This document shows positions 1 through 7,484 of a DNA stretch of 64,000 nucleotides, piece after piece. The notes under the pieces were generated by a model. That model was not told the origin of the DNA, did not search any database, and saw only the letters and a program-made list of their open reading frames with translations. Both the position numbers and the translations under genes were made by a program. Every line of letters starts with the position of its first letter. The stretch's first letter is position 1. The stretch covers positions 1 to 64,000 of the forward strand of contig CAMYLV010000042.1 of NCBI GenBank assembly GCA_947259495.1, given 5' to 3'. The DNA comes from an uncultured Desulfobacterales bacterium (lineage in GTDB: Bacteria; Desulfobacterota; Desulfobacteria; Desulfobacterales; JAHEIW01).

Positions 1-90
1 CGGCACGTAGCTGACGGTACATGGCGCATGGGGCAGGGGGGCGTCGATTTTTTTAGGGCTTGGGTCACAATAAGATTTGTATCACTTTAG

Positions 91-273
91 TCAGCACTTC
101 AAAATATTTTTTAACTCTTCTCTGGAAAAATCAGCGATAATTCTGGCAGTTCTGGCTCTTTCAAGAAGTTCTTCAGGTGGTTCCTCACCTGACATTTGAT
201 ATTTTGTAATTATGTAGGCCAATTTGAGGAACTCAAATTTGTTCTCAAGAAGGTATTTTTGCTTTTTAGTCAT
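91..273 (-). CDS. Small hypothetical protein (60 aa)
   Basis: A 60-residue charged ORF rich in Lys, Glu and Leu, with a SGEEPPEELLERA stretch and predicted mostly helical; no signal peptide or membrane segment. I do not recognise the family. The ATG is preceded on the minus strand by an AT-rich leader with only a weak AAGAG-like purine run about 18 nt upstream. It lies alone at the left edge of the window. The amino-acid make-up looks like a real small cytoplasmic protein, but nothing else supports it. Confidence 0.38.
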   Translation of the reverse strand: MTKKQKYLLENKFEFLKLAYIITKYQMSGEEPPEELLERARTARIIADFSREELKNILKC

Positions 274-346
274 TTAATATAATAAAAATGAACTCTTTTT
301 AAAATTTGTAACGCTCAATTTAGGTATTCGCCCATTATATTATTAA

Positions 347-553
347 CTAATCCCACTTACTCGTATACATCTTGCTGCATTCCGGACATTGAACGATACA
401 GGTCCGTTTTACCTGGGCTTCGTTTCTACCTTCCAGAGGTTCGACATGTACGGGTTCCAATAGAACGTTACTGCAGCACACACCCAGTGGTTTGATACGG
501 CGCAGACTATATGCGAGACTGCGATACTCAGAAAGTGATATTTTTCCGTTCAC
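347..553 (-). CDS. Small Cys-containing hypothetical protein (68 aa)
   Basis: GTG-initiated ORF of 68 residues. An AAAGG run 6 nt before the GTG could serve as ribosome binding site, and this leader lies next to the end of a family A element. The protein carries a CC pair near residue 26 and a C-x3-C-P-E-C cluster close to the C-terminus, which could form half of a zinc knuckle or ribbon. No family recognised. The element just upstream would separate the gene from any original promoter, so it may be a relic or be transcribed from within the repeat. Confidence 0.35.
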   Translation of the reverse strand: MNGKISLSEYRSLAYSLRRIKPLGVCCSNVLLEPVHVEPLEGRNEAQVKRTCIVQCPECSKMYTSKWD

Positions 554-565
554 AATTAACCTTTA

Positions 566-726
566 CGGTTATGCAGCAAACCCAAGTTAGTCTCTTTCAA
601 CCACGAAGGGCACGAAGGACCCGAAGAGGAGGAGTCCATTTATTCATCCTGCCTTTGTGATCTTCGTGATCTTCGTGGTGAGATCACTATCGGACGTAAA
701 CTACTGGAACTTTCCAGATAACCACG
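566..726 (+). mobile_element. Family A MITE-like element, copy 1
   Basis: About 161 bp, starting CGGTTATGCAG and ending CAGATAACCACG. It contains CACGAAGG-type words on the left arm and CTTCGTG words on the right arm, able to form a long hairpin, and an internal CTGGAA/TTCCAG palindrome. It is flanked by TTAACCTTTA (556-565) and CTAATCTTTA (727-736), an 8/10 match to a 10-bp target duplication. No coding capacity. Confidence 0.8.
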
Positions 727-856
727 CTAATCTTTATAAAAAAATTATCTGTAAATTCAAACAAATAGGATTATAGGGAATCTTATTTGATCGGACCCAT
801 AGTTCAATACAATTTTGTATTTAATATCGGCATTTTTATGAAATCATTTAATTATT

Positions 857-960
857 TATATCGCTTTTCATAATAATGTTCCGCATTACGGAATTGGGGT
901 ATAAGTGGTTGTAGAAAAAAACGTTGGAATAACGAAACGTTTTATTGACAACCCCTATAT
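857..960 (-). mobile_element. Family B MITE-like element, copy 1
   Basis: About 104 bp, reverse orientation. It starts TATATCGCTTTTCATAA, contains the ATAAGTGGTTGTAG segment and an AAACGTT...AACGTTT hairpin, and ends TTGACAACCCCTATA. It lies about 220 bp upstream of the sensor kinase. The rest of 727-1182 shows no gene; a TATAAT-like box at 1146-1151 is the only promoter-like signal I see before the kinase. Confidence 0.72.
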
Positions 961-1182
961 AGGGATTTAGCGGCAGATAGAAACAATATTTTACGGCTCT
1001 AGCGGGATTATCAGAATTTGCATTCGAAATTAGACTGTGATAAACTTATTTCAGAAATAACCACAACAAAATCGATGACCTACGCCAGATTTCAAGCCTG
1101 CCCGCCCGATTCCTGCTCCGGCAGATTTGAACATCCACCGATCATGTATAATCGGTTTCATCACAGATAGATAAGGACACCT

Positions 1183-2811
1183 GTGTTAATTCGCGGTCTG
1201 AGAACAAAAATCGCACTCAACATTGCCATCCTCTTTTTTGTGGCCATGCTGCTGATCAATATTGTCACGATGATGACCGCCAAACGTGACATCATTCGCA
1301 AAGAGGCTTCCAGAGGCCATTTTTTAGTATCCACCCTCACGGCCGACCTTATGAATACGCTGAAATTGGGTGTGGATTCAACGTCCCATAACTCCAGGGC
1401 GCGGGTATTTGGTCTGCTCGCCGAAGTCGGTGTTTCCGGTGCTCTTGTTCTGGGCAAAAATAACGAGCGGGTGGTTTTCGGCAGCAGTTCGGCGGCGCTG
1501 CAAGACGAGCTGCTGAAGCACTGCCGCAACGTCATGCAAACCCATAAGCGGGAATCCAATTTTTTCGGGACCACCTGGGGTATATTCTGGAAGCAACGAC
1601 GCGACCTGATCATTTCATCGCCATTGTTGCAAGACGGACGGGTGATAGCCGCTGTCAGCATCGTCCTGCCGCTGGAGGGCATTTATAAAACTCTGCGGCG
1701 CTCCCAGAAAATGCTGTTTGTTTATTTGTTTATCAATACCGTTATTTTGACCTTTATCGGCATTTATCGGCTCTCCAAAGTTTATTTTCAACCGTTGGCC
1801 AGATTGGCACGCCGTGCTGAAGATTACCATGAAGATGATGAAATGCTCTTTTCCGTGCGCAAAGAGGACAATGAGCTGCACAAGCTATCGGGCGCCTTAA
1901 ACAGCATGCTGCGACGCATATCCGCCGACAAGGAAAAACTGCGTTCGACCGTCAATTCACTTGAAGTCGCCAATCTGGAATTGAAAAAAGCCCAGGAAGA
2001 AATGATTCGCGCGGAGAAATTGGCCTCAGTGGGACGTCTGTCGGCCGGGATTGCCCACGAAATCGGCAATCCGATCGGCATTGTCATGGGATATCTTGAA
2101 CTGCTCAAGCAAAAAGACACGCCCGCAAGCGAGAAAGAAGAGTACATTCAACGCACGGAGGACGAAATCGAGCGGATCAACACCATCATCCGCCAGCTTC
2201 TAAAAATATCACGGCCGTCGACTGCGGGCTTAAAGGCCGTGGCGGTCCATGATTTAATTGATGACATTGCCCAGGTTCTGAATGTACAGCCTTTGATGTC
2301 AAACATCAAACTCGAATGCAGTTTGGAAGCCCCAAAAGACACAGTGCTTGCCGATGCAAATCAGCTGCGACAGGTCTTTTTAAATTTAATTATCAATGCG
2401 GCCGACGCCGTCTCTTCAACGGGCAAAGCCGTTAACGGCAAGCTCGTGATAAAAAGCGCGCTGGTCGCTGAAAAGCAAGAACAAACTGCAGAAGGGCAAC
2501 AGCATTTAAAAATTATGTTCATTGATAACGGTCCCGGGATACCCGAAGAAGATATCGGCAATATTTTTGATCCGTTTTACACGACCAAAGAACCCGGTAA
2601 AGGCACCGGCCTGGGCCTTTCGGTCAGCTTTATGATCGTTCAAGGATTTGGCGGTAAAATGACCGTAGACAGCCAGAAGGGAGAGGGAACGAGCATGACG
2701 ATATTGCTGCCCGTAATTGAAAGCAAAGACGACATCGTCAAAAAACAAGATTCATCTGACTCTTCTTTGCCGCTTGCAACCGACAGTGATGAGCGGTCAA
2801 TGGAGCCATAG
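1183..2811 (+). CDS. Membrane sensor histidine kinase (NtrB/AtoS type)
   Basis: A 542-residue two-component sensor. Starts at GTG with an AAGG motif 8 nt upstream. Membrane segments at about 10-31 and 178-198 flank an extracytoplasmic sensor region of about 145 residues. A HAMP-like segment and coiled coil (250-285) follow, then the phosphoacceptor motif AHEIGNPIG with His292, an N-box (LNLIINAADA), a G1 box (DNGPGIPEED) and a G2 box (GTGLGLS). The partner is almost certainly the sigma-54 response regulator at 3285. The ligand is unknown. Two repeats have accumulated between the two genes, so they may no longer be cotranscribed. Confidence 0.93.
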   Translation: MLIRGLRTKIALNIAILFFVAMLLINIVTMMTAKRDIIRKEASRGHFLVSTLTADLMNTLKLGVDSTSHNSRARVFGLLAEVGVSGALVLGKNNERVVFGSSSAALQDELLKHCRNVMQTHKRESNFFGTTWGIFWKQRRDLIISSPLLQDGRVIAAVSIVLPLEGIYKTLRRSQKMLFVYLFINTVILTFIGIYRLSKVYFQPLARLARRAEDYHEDDEMLFSVRKEDNELHKLSGALNSMLRRISADKEKLRSTVNSLEVANLELKKAQEEMIRAEKLASVGRLSAGIAHEIGNPIGIVMGYLELLKQKDTPASEKEEYIQRTEDEIERINTIIRQLLKISRPSTAGLKAVAVHDLIDDIAQVLNVQPLMSNIKLECSLEAPKDTVLADANQLRQVFLNLIINAADAVSSTGKAVNGKLVIKSALVAEKQEQTAEGQQHLKIMFIDNGPGIPEEDIGNIFDPFYTTKEPGKGTGLGLSVSFMIVQGFGGKMTVDSQKGEGTSMTILLPVIESKDDIVKKQDSSDSSLPLATDSDERSMEP

Positions 2812-2867
2812 CCGATTTAGTTTCCAATTCGGAAACCAATGAGTGCCTTTCTTTAATAATAGTAATT

Positions 2868-3018
2868 CGTGGTTATCTGGAAAATTCCAGTAGTTAACGC
2901 CCGATGATGATCTCACCACGAAGGCCACGAAGATCACGAAGTTCACAAATTAAGGATGAGTAAAATGATATCCTCTCCTCGGGTCCTTCGTGTCCTTCGT
3001 GGTTGAAAGAGGCTAGAA
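2868..3018 (-). mobile_element. Family A element, truncated copy 2
   Basis: Reverse-orientation copy beginning CGTGGTTATCTGG and retaining both the CTTCGTG and CACGAAG arms. It stops at TTGAAAGAGGCTAGAAG, without the usual terminal CTTTCTGCATAACCG. The break coincides with the left end of a family C element, which suggests that C inserted into, or recombined with, this copy. Confidence 0.7.
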
Positions 3019-3210
3019 GTTTTTCAAAACCCCGTTTCAGCCGATTTGCGGCTTTTGTAAAGCGCTAAGCTTGTTGCGCTAATCCGCCTGAGGCGGAGAA
3101 AACTCAGGCTAAGGCCCTCAAACAGTTCAAGATTTTACGCTCCACTGCGCTAAGCGCTTTTTAACAAAAGTCCGCAAAATTAGCTCTAAAGAGGTTTTGA
3201 AATGGCTTCC
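3016..3210 (+). mobile_element. Family C inverted-repeat element, copy 1
   Basis: About 195 bp bounded by a degenerate left end (GAAGTTTTTCAAAACC) and a good right end (GGTTTTGAAATGGCTTC). The interior has GCGCTAAGC/GCTTAGCGC-type arms and a small palindrome TCCGCCTGAGGCGGA at 3083-3097. It shares more than 80 bp of right-half sequence with the copies at 25307 and 48155. Non-coding. Confidence 0.7.
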
Positions 3211-3284
3211 AATAGGCACTATTTAAGATTCGTTTTTGTTATGAAATGCCTGGCTGTCACCCCTAAACAAGGAATGCAAACCAA

Positions 3285-4673
3285 ATGACTCCCAAAAAGC
3301 CGGAAAAACGGCTCCTGATAATCGATGACGAAGAAAATATGCGGCACATGCTTTCAAAAGTGCTGAGCAAAGCGGGCTACACGATTGAAACCGCTTCCAA
3401 CGGTCATGAAGGTGTGAAAATGACCGCAAGCAAGACCTATGATTTTATCCTGTGTGACATTAAGATGCCCAATATGAGCGGAATGGATTTTTTAAAAGCC
3501 GCACGCGATAAAATCAGATTCACCACCGTGATTATGATGTCAGCCTACGGTACCATTGACACCGCCATAGCGGCGATGAAGCTGGGAGCCTATGATTATA
3601 TATCGAAACCATTTAAAACCGATGAAGTATATCTGACCTTAAAAAAGGCGGAAGAACGTGAAAGCCTCAGACAGGAAAACCGCCAGCTCAAAGAGCACAT
3701 CAAAAAAATTGAAAGTAATTATGATTTCGGCAACCTGGTGGCCAAAAGCGAGGCCATGCGGAAAATGTTCCGGGTCGCAGCCAAGGCGGCCCAGTACAAA
3801 ACCACTGTTTTGATCCTGGGCGACAGTGGAACCGGCAAGGAATTAATTGCCCGGGCAATTCACAACGAAGGTGACCGTTCAGGCATGCCGCTGGTTCCGG
3901 TAAATTGCGGCGGTATTCCGGAAACACTGCTGGAAAGTGAATTGTTCGGCTATAAAAAGGGCGCCTTTACCGGCGCCGACAAAAATAAAAAAGGGCTGTT
4001 TCAGGAAGCCGACGGCGGCACCATTTTTCTGGATGAAATCGGTGAGCTACCACTGGCGCTGCAGGTTAAGCTTTTAAGGGTTCTGCAGGAAAATGAAGTT
4101 AGAATGATCGGTGATTCGATCTCGACTCAAATTGATGTGCGGGTTATTGCGGCAACGGCTAAAAATCTTGAGGAAGACGTAAAAAAGGGTGTCTTTCGAG
4201 AGGATCTGTACTACCGCCTAAATGTTCTGTCCATAAAAATTCCGCCCTTGCGAGACCGTGCCGAGGACATCCCCTTGCTCTGCGATCATTTCATGGAGCG
4301 GTTTAATCGCAGCCTGAACAAAAAAATCAAAAGCATCGCACCCGCTGCCATGTCGCATCTGCTTGAATACTCCTGGCCCGGAAATGTCAGAGAGCTGGAA
4401 AATGCAATCGAACGTGCGCTGGTGCTGACTGAAGGCGATGTGCTCCTGCCCGAGCATTTTCCTGCGGCGTTCGGGCAGCGATCGGGGGAGGATGCGTCAG
4501 ATATGCTTTTTGATGGTTATTCACTAAAAGTTGCTCAGAAACTGATGGAAGAAAAACTCATCACCAAAGCCCTCAAAGAAACCGGCGGCAATCGCACCCA
4601 GGCATCTCGTTTGTTAGAGATCAGTCATCCGTCGTTGCTGAGCAAAATCAAATTATACAATATAGATCTGTAG
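3285..4673 (+). CDS. Sigma-54-dependent response regulator (NtrC/AtoC family)
   Basis: A 462-residue bacterial enhancer-binding protein of standard length. The receiver domain (8-120) has phosphoacceptor Asp58 in LCDIKMP and Lys108. The AAA+ domain carries Walker A GDSGTGKE (179-186), the sigma-54 contact loop GAFTGA (226-231) and Walker B TIFLDE (246-251). A Fis-type HTH lies at the C-terminus (GGNRTQASRLLEIS). It activates sigma-54 RNA polymerase on phosphorylation, presumably by the kinase at 1183-2811, 473 bp upstream. Regulated genes are not evident nearby; the sigma-54-like site at 23412 is one local possibility. Confidence 0.95.
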   Translation: MTPKKPEKRLLIIDDEENMRHMLSKVLSKAGYTIETASNGHEGVKMTASKTYDFILCDIKMPNMSGMDFLKAARDKIRFTTVIMMSAYGTIDTAIAAMKLGAYDYISKPFKTDEVYLTLKKAEERESLRQENRQLKEHIKKIESNYDFGNLVAKSEAMRKMFRVAAKAAQYKTTVLILGDSGTGKELIARAIHNEGDRSGMPLVPVNCGGIPETLLESELFGYKKGAFTGADKNKKGLFQEADGGTIFLDEIGELPLALQVKLLRVLQENEVRMIGDSISTQIDVRVIAATAKNLEEDVKKGVFREDLYYRLNVLSIKIPPLRDRAEDIPLLCDHFMERFNRSLNKKIKSIAPAAMSHLLEYSWPGNVRELENAIERALVLTEGDVLLPEHFPAAFGQRSGEDASDMLFDGYSLKVAQKLMEEKLITKALKETGGNRTQASRLLEISHPSLLSKIKLYNIDL

Positions 4674-4787
4674 TGGATTAGCCCGTTACCCGTTGTTGGT
4701 TACCCGGTTAAAAAGAAAAATCAGACAGTTACCTTTTTTAACAGGCTCAATCCCGTTTTACGGGGACCTTCGGCCGGCTCAACCGAC

Positions 4788-5777
4788 CTAATCGATGGCC
4801 CACCGAAACAACACACTGCCCCAGGTAAAGCCGGCGCCAAAGGCCGCCAGGAGCACCCAGTCTCCTTTCTGCAATTTGTTTGCCCGATAGGTTTCAGACA
4901 TTGCCAATGGAATAGTGGCTGCCGTAGTATTGCCGTATTTGTTGATGTTAATCACCACCCGCTCGGGATCCAGCCCCATTTTTTTAGTAGCGGCATCGAT
5001 GATTCGGTAATTGGCCTGATGGGGTATGAAAAAGCGAATATCTTTATCGTTTAAATTATTCCTTTCGACGATTTTGACCGATACATCTGCCATTCCGACG
5101 ACTGCATGCTTGAACACCGTTTTGCCGTCCTGATAGATATAGTGCATCTTCTGGTCAACCGTTTCGTGTGAGGCCGGAAAGAGACTACCGCCGCCCGTAA
5201 TCGCAAGGGATTCGGCCCCCGAGCCATCCAGGTGCATGATAAAATCTTGGATGCCCAAATCGTCCTTTTCATATGATTCCAAAAGGACTGCGCCGGCGGC
5301 GTCCCCGAACAGTATGCAGGTTGTACGATCTTCGTAATTGGTAATCGCACTCATTTTATCGGCACCGATAACCAGAACTTTTTTATGGCGGCCGCTTTCA
5401 ATGAATTGGGAACCGGTCACCAATGCGCACATAAACCCGGTGCAGCCGCCGTTGATATCATATCCCCAGCTATTGCTGGCCCCCAGATTTCTTTGAACGA
5501 ATGAAGCAGCTGAGGGGACCGGCCAATCCGGTGTTACGGTGGCAAACAAGATCAAATCCAGTTCCGCGGGGGAAGTATGCGTTTCTTCAAGAACGACCTG
5601 AGCGGCTTTGGTGGCCATATAAGAAACGCCCTTTTCTTTGTCCAGTATCCGGCGCTCCTTTATTCCGGTGCGGGTCGTAATCCATTCATCATCGGTGTCG
5701 ACCATTTTTTCCAGGTCACTGTTTGACAGTATTTTATCAGGCACATAATGGCCAACTCCGGAGATGATTGCGCGCAT
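4788..5777 (-). CDS. fabH: Beta-ketoacyl-ACP synthase III
   Basis: A 329-residue condensing enzyme that starts type II fatty-acid synthesis by joining acetyl-CoA (or a similar primer) to malonyl-ACP. The complete catalytic triad is visible: Cys112 in NGGCTGF, His253 in PHQANYRI and Asn283 in NKYGNTTAA. Full length for the family. AAAGGAGGATATTA precedes the ATG, a strong ribosome binding site. It stands alone on the minus strand rather than in a fab cluster, so a role with a special primer is possible but not shown. Confidence 0.95.
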   Translation of the reverse strand: MRAIISGVGHYVPDKILSNSDLEKMVDTDDEWITTRTGIKERRILDKEKGVSYMATKAAQVVLEETHTSPAELDLILFATVTPDWPVPSAASFVQRNLGASNSWGYDINGGCTGFMCALVTGSQFIESGRHKKVLVIGADKMSAITNYEDRTTCILFGDAAGAVLLESYEKDDLGIQDFIMHLDGSGAESLAITGGGSLFPASHETVDQKMHYIYQDGKTVFKHAVVGMADVSVKIVERNNLNDKDIRFFIPHQANYRIIDAATKKMGLDPERVVININKYGNTTAATIPLAMSETYRANKLQKGDWVLLAAFGAGFTWGSVLFRWAID

Positions 5778-6091
5778 TAATATCCTCCTTTAACGGTATA
5801 AATTTTGTCAGAACGCGGCAGCGCAAGTAAAGCTTCTGATACGGACGGCAATCGAGCTTGCGACACAGTGCGGACAGATAATTTTATCCCACCTAATTAG
5901 CACACGTAACAAAAAAAATAAACCGGTGTGAATCATCAGTACTCAGATTTGAGATGACCGATCGGGAAATAAAAATTATACCGTTTCCTGGGCGGAAACG
6001 GATGCGGTTGGCTTGCATTTAAGGATCGGGTGGGCAGGCGAGTTGTTGCCTCGTAAAAAAGGGTCCCGTTTGTGATCTGTATTTTTTTGCG
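5778..6091. other. Intergenic, no gene seen
   Basis: A 314-bp gap between ihfA and fabH, both on the minus strand. I see no ORF of coding character, dispersed repeat or convincing terminator. It should hold the fabH promoter. Confidence 0.5.
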
Positions 6092-6376
6092 TTAGAAATT
6101 TCCGTTAATCTTTTTTCTCAGTTTTCCCGAGCATTTGAATGTGACGACTTTTCTTTCTCTAAGGATCAGGTCTTCGCCGGTTGCCGGGTTGCGTCCGCGA
6201 CGTTTGCTTTTGTCTTTCACACAAAATTTCCCAAAACCGGAGATCAACACATCTTCATCTTTTGCCAGCGAGCTTTTAATAATTTCCAGCAAGGTTTCAA
6301 TGATATCGACTGATTTTTTCTTTGTAAAGCCAAGCTCATGCACTGCGGCAACAATGTTGCTTTTGGTTAATGCCAT
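6092..6376 (-). CDS. ihfA: Integration host factor alpha subunit (HU/IHF family)
   Basis: A 94-residue nucleoid protein. The MALTKSNI start, the ISGFGKFCVKDK turn, the flexible-arm signature RRGRNPATGEDL and the RKVVTFKCSGKLRKKIN end match the IHF-alpha branch better than HU. It bends DNA as a dimer, often assisting sigma-54 activation, which fits the NtrC-type regulator in this window. AGGAGGCATCT precedes the ATG. A second HU-type gene at 34851 is clearly a different paralogue. The subunit assignment is by motif resemblance only. Confidence 0.9.
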   Translation of the reverse strand: MALTKSNIVAAVHELGFTKKKSVDIIETLLEIIKSSLAKDEDVLISGFGKFCVKDKSKRRGRNPATGEDLILRERKVVTFKCSGKLRKKINGNF

Positions 6377-6513
6377 AGATGCCTCCTAATAATGTCCTGT
6401 TCCTTTTCCCTTATATTTAAGCTGAGCGGTCATCTCACACGCCTGGCGCCAGTCGGCATAATTGTGCAAGGCCAGGGTCAAGCATACCGCTGTCGGCGCA
6501 CGCGTTCCCGTTT

Positions 6514-6693
6514 CTATTCCTTCCCTGTAAGGCTATTATTTGACGAATCGGGGTTTTCAGCCCGATCTCCAGCCGGGTCCTGCTCTGACTCTTCTTTTGG
6601 TTTTAAAGCATCAACTTTCTTCATGATGTTTTTGACGCCTTTCACGATACTATCAATTTCAGCTTTAATCTGGGCATCATCAATATCGTTCAT
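6514..6693 (-). CDS. Small acidic hypothetical protein (59 aa)
   Basis: A short ORF: ATG at 6693, stop TAG at 6514, with GGAG 8 nt before the start. The product begins MNDIDDAQIKAEIDSIVKG, continues with an amphipathic Lys/Val/Met helix and ends in an acidic, Ser/Asn-rich, probably disordered tail (EESEQDPAGDRAENPDSS). No cysteines, signal peptide or membrane segment. It lies about 140 bp upstream of ihfA on the same strand and could share a transcript with it. Family unknown. Codon use and ribosome binding site make it a likely real gene despite its size. Confidence 0.6.
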   Translation of the reverse strand: MNDIDDAQIKAEIDSIVKGVKNIMKKVDALKPKEESEQDPAGDRAENPDSSNNSLTGKE

Positions 6694-7056
6694 CCAGAAA
6701 TCTCCGCGTAACAGTTTAGAAAAAGTTTTGCCACATGTTTCGCTGTTTTTATTTGGTGATTTTCATTTTTTCAGCTATCATGAACAAGCTGTTTTATTTT
6801 TATCGCGCTGCAAAAACCATTGCTATTATATGATATACATAACCAAATAGCTTATACGTACCCAAATCATATGTCAAGATTCGAATTAATTAAATAATGA
6901 TGATTCAAAAACTAATCCGGGTGCCTTTTTCTTGCAAAATCTGAACCGGATTCAATTTTTTTTGAATCATTTTGACTGATGCAATTATTTATTCGCAAAT
7001 GGATATTATTGATCTTAAGTCTTTGGCTTCTTTAGCATCCGCAAAATAAAGAATTA

Positions 7057-7212
7057 CGGTTATGCAGAAAGCCTAGGTTAGTCTCTTTCAACCACGAAGG
7101 GCACGAAGGACCCGAAGAGGGGGTGTCAATTTTCCTGTATCTATAATTTTCGTGATCTTCGTGGTGAGATCACTATCGGACGTAAACGACTGGTGCTTTC
7201 CAGATAACCACG
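7057..7212 (+). mobile_element. Family A element, copy 3
   Basis: About 156 bp from CGGTTATGCAGAAAG to CAGATAACCACG. It is flanked by TAAAGAATTA (7047-7056) and TAAAGAACAA (7213-7222), 8/10 identical. It lies just beyond the tRNA-Thr terminator. The remaining sequence from 6694 to 7046 is AT-rich without a recognisable gene. Confidence 0.8.
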
Positions 7213-7240
7213 TAAAGAACAATACAGCGGTACAGAAACA

Positions 7241-7276
7241 ATAAAAGGGTTCCCCCAAGACTTACCGGGAACCCCC
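7241..7276 (-). terminator. Rho-independent terminator of tRNA-Thr
   Basis: Read on the minus strand, GGGTTCCC pairs with GGGAACCC around a loop of about 12 nt and is followed by TTTTATT. It begins about 12 nt after the tRNA CCA end. Confidence 0.8.
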
Positions 7277-7286
7277 GTCTATCCTG

Positions 7287-7362
7287 TGGAGCCACCGTGC
7301 GGAGTCGAACCGCAGACCTGAGCATTACGAATGCCCTGCTCTACCAGCTGAGCTACGGTGGC
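7287..7362 (-). tRNA. tRNA-Thr (anticodon CGU)
   Basis: A 76-nt cloverleaf on the minus strand. Acceptor GCCACCG pairs with CGGTGGC, the D arm is GCTCAGCTGGTAGAGC, and the anticodon stem GGGCA/TGCTC encloses the loop TTCGTAA, giving anticodon CGT for Thr ACG codons. The T arm is TGCGG-TTCGACT-CCGCA. Discriminator U and a genome-encoded CCA follow. No insertion or integrase next to it. Confidence 0.96.
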
Positions 7363-7400
7363 ACAGTTGATGTTGGGTTGGGTTTGCAAATCGCAGTGCT

Positions 7401-7436
7401 TATAGTGGTTGTCAAAAAAACGTTCCGTTGCCCTGG
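7401..7436 (+). mobile_element. Half copy of family B element
   Basis: TATAGTGGTTGTCAAAAAAACGTTCCG matches the left end of family B, but the sequence diverges after that. Probably a decayed remnant between tRNA-Thr and mfd. Confidence 0.55.
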
Positions 7437-7484
7437 ATTTAGGCCACCCGCCACGCGGCAGGTCGTTGACTCATTACTTTGTTT

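Noticed and set aside
1118-1151. TTGAAC...TATAAT pair as promoter of the sensor kinase
   Set aside because: Spacer is about 14 bp, too short for a standard sigma-70 promoter; only the TATAAT is noted.
1161-1682. 173-aa minus-strand ORF opposite the sensor kinase
   Set aside because: Antisense of a clear kinase frame; Ser/Arg/Leu-rich shadow composition.
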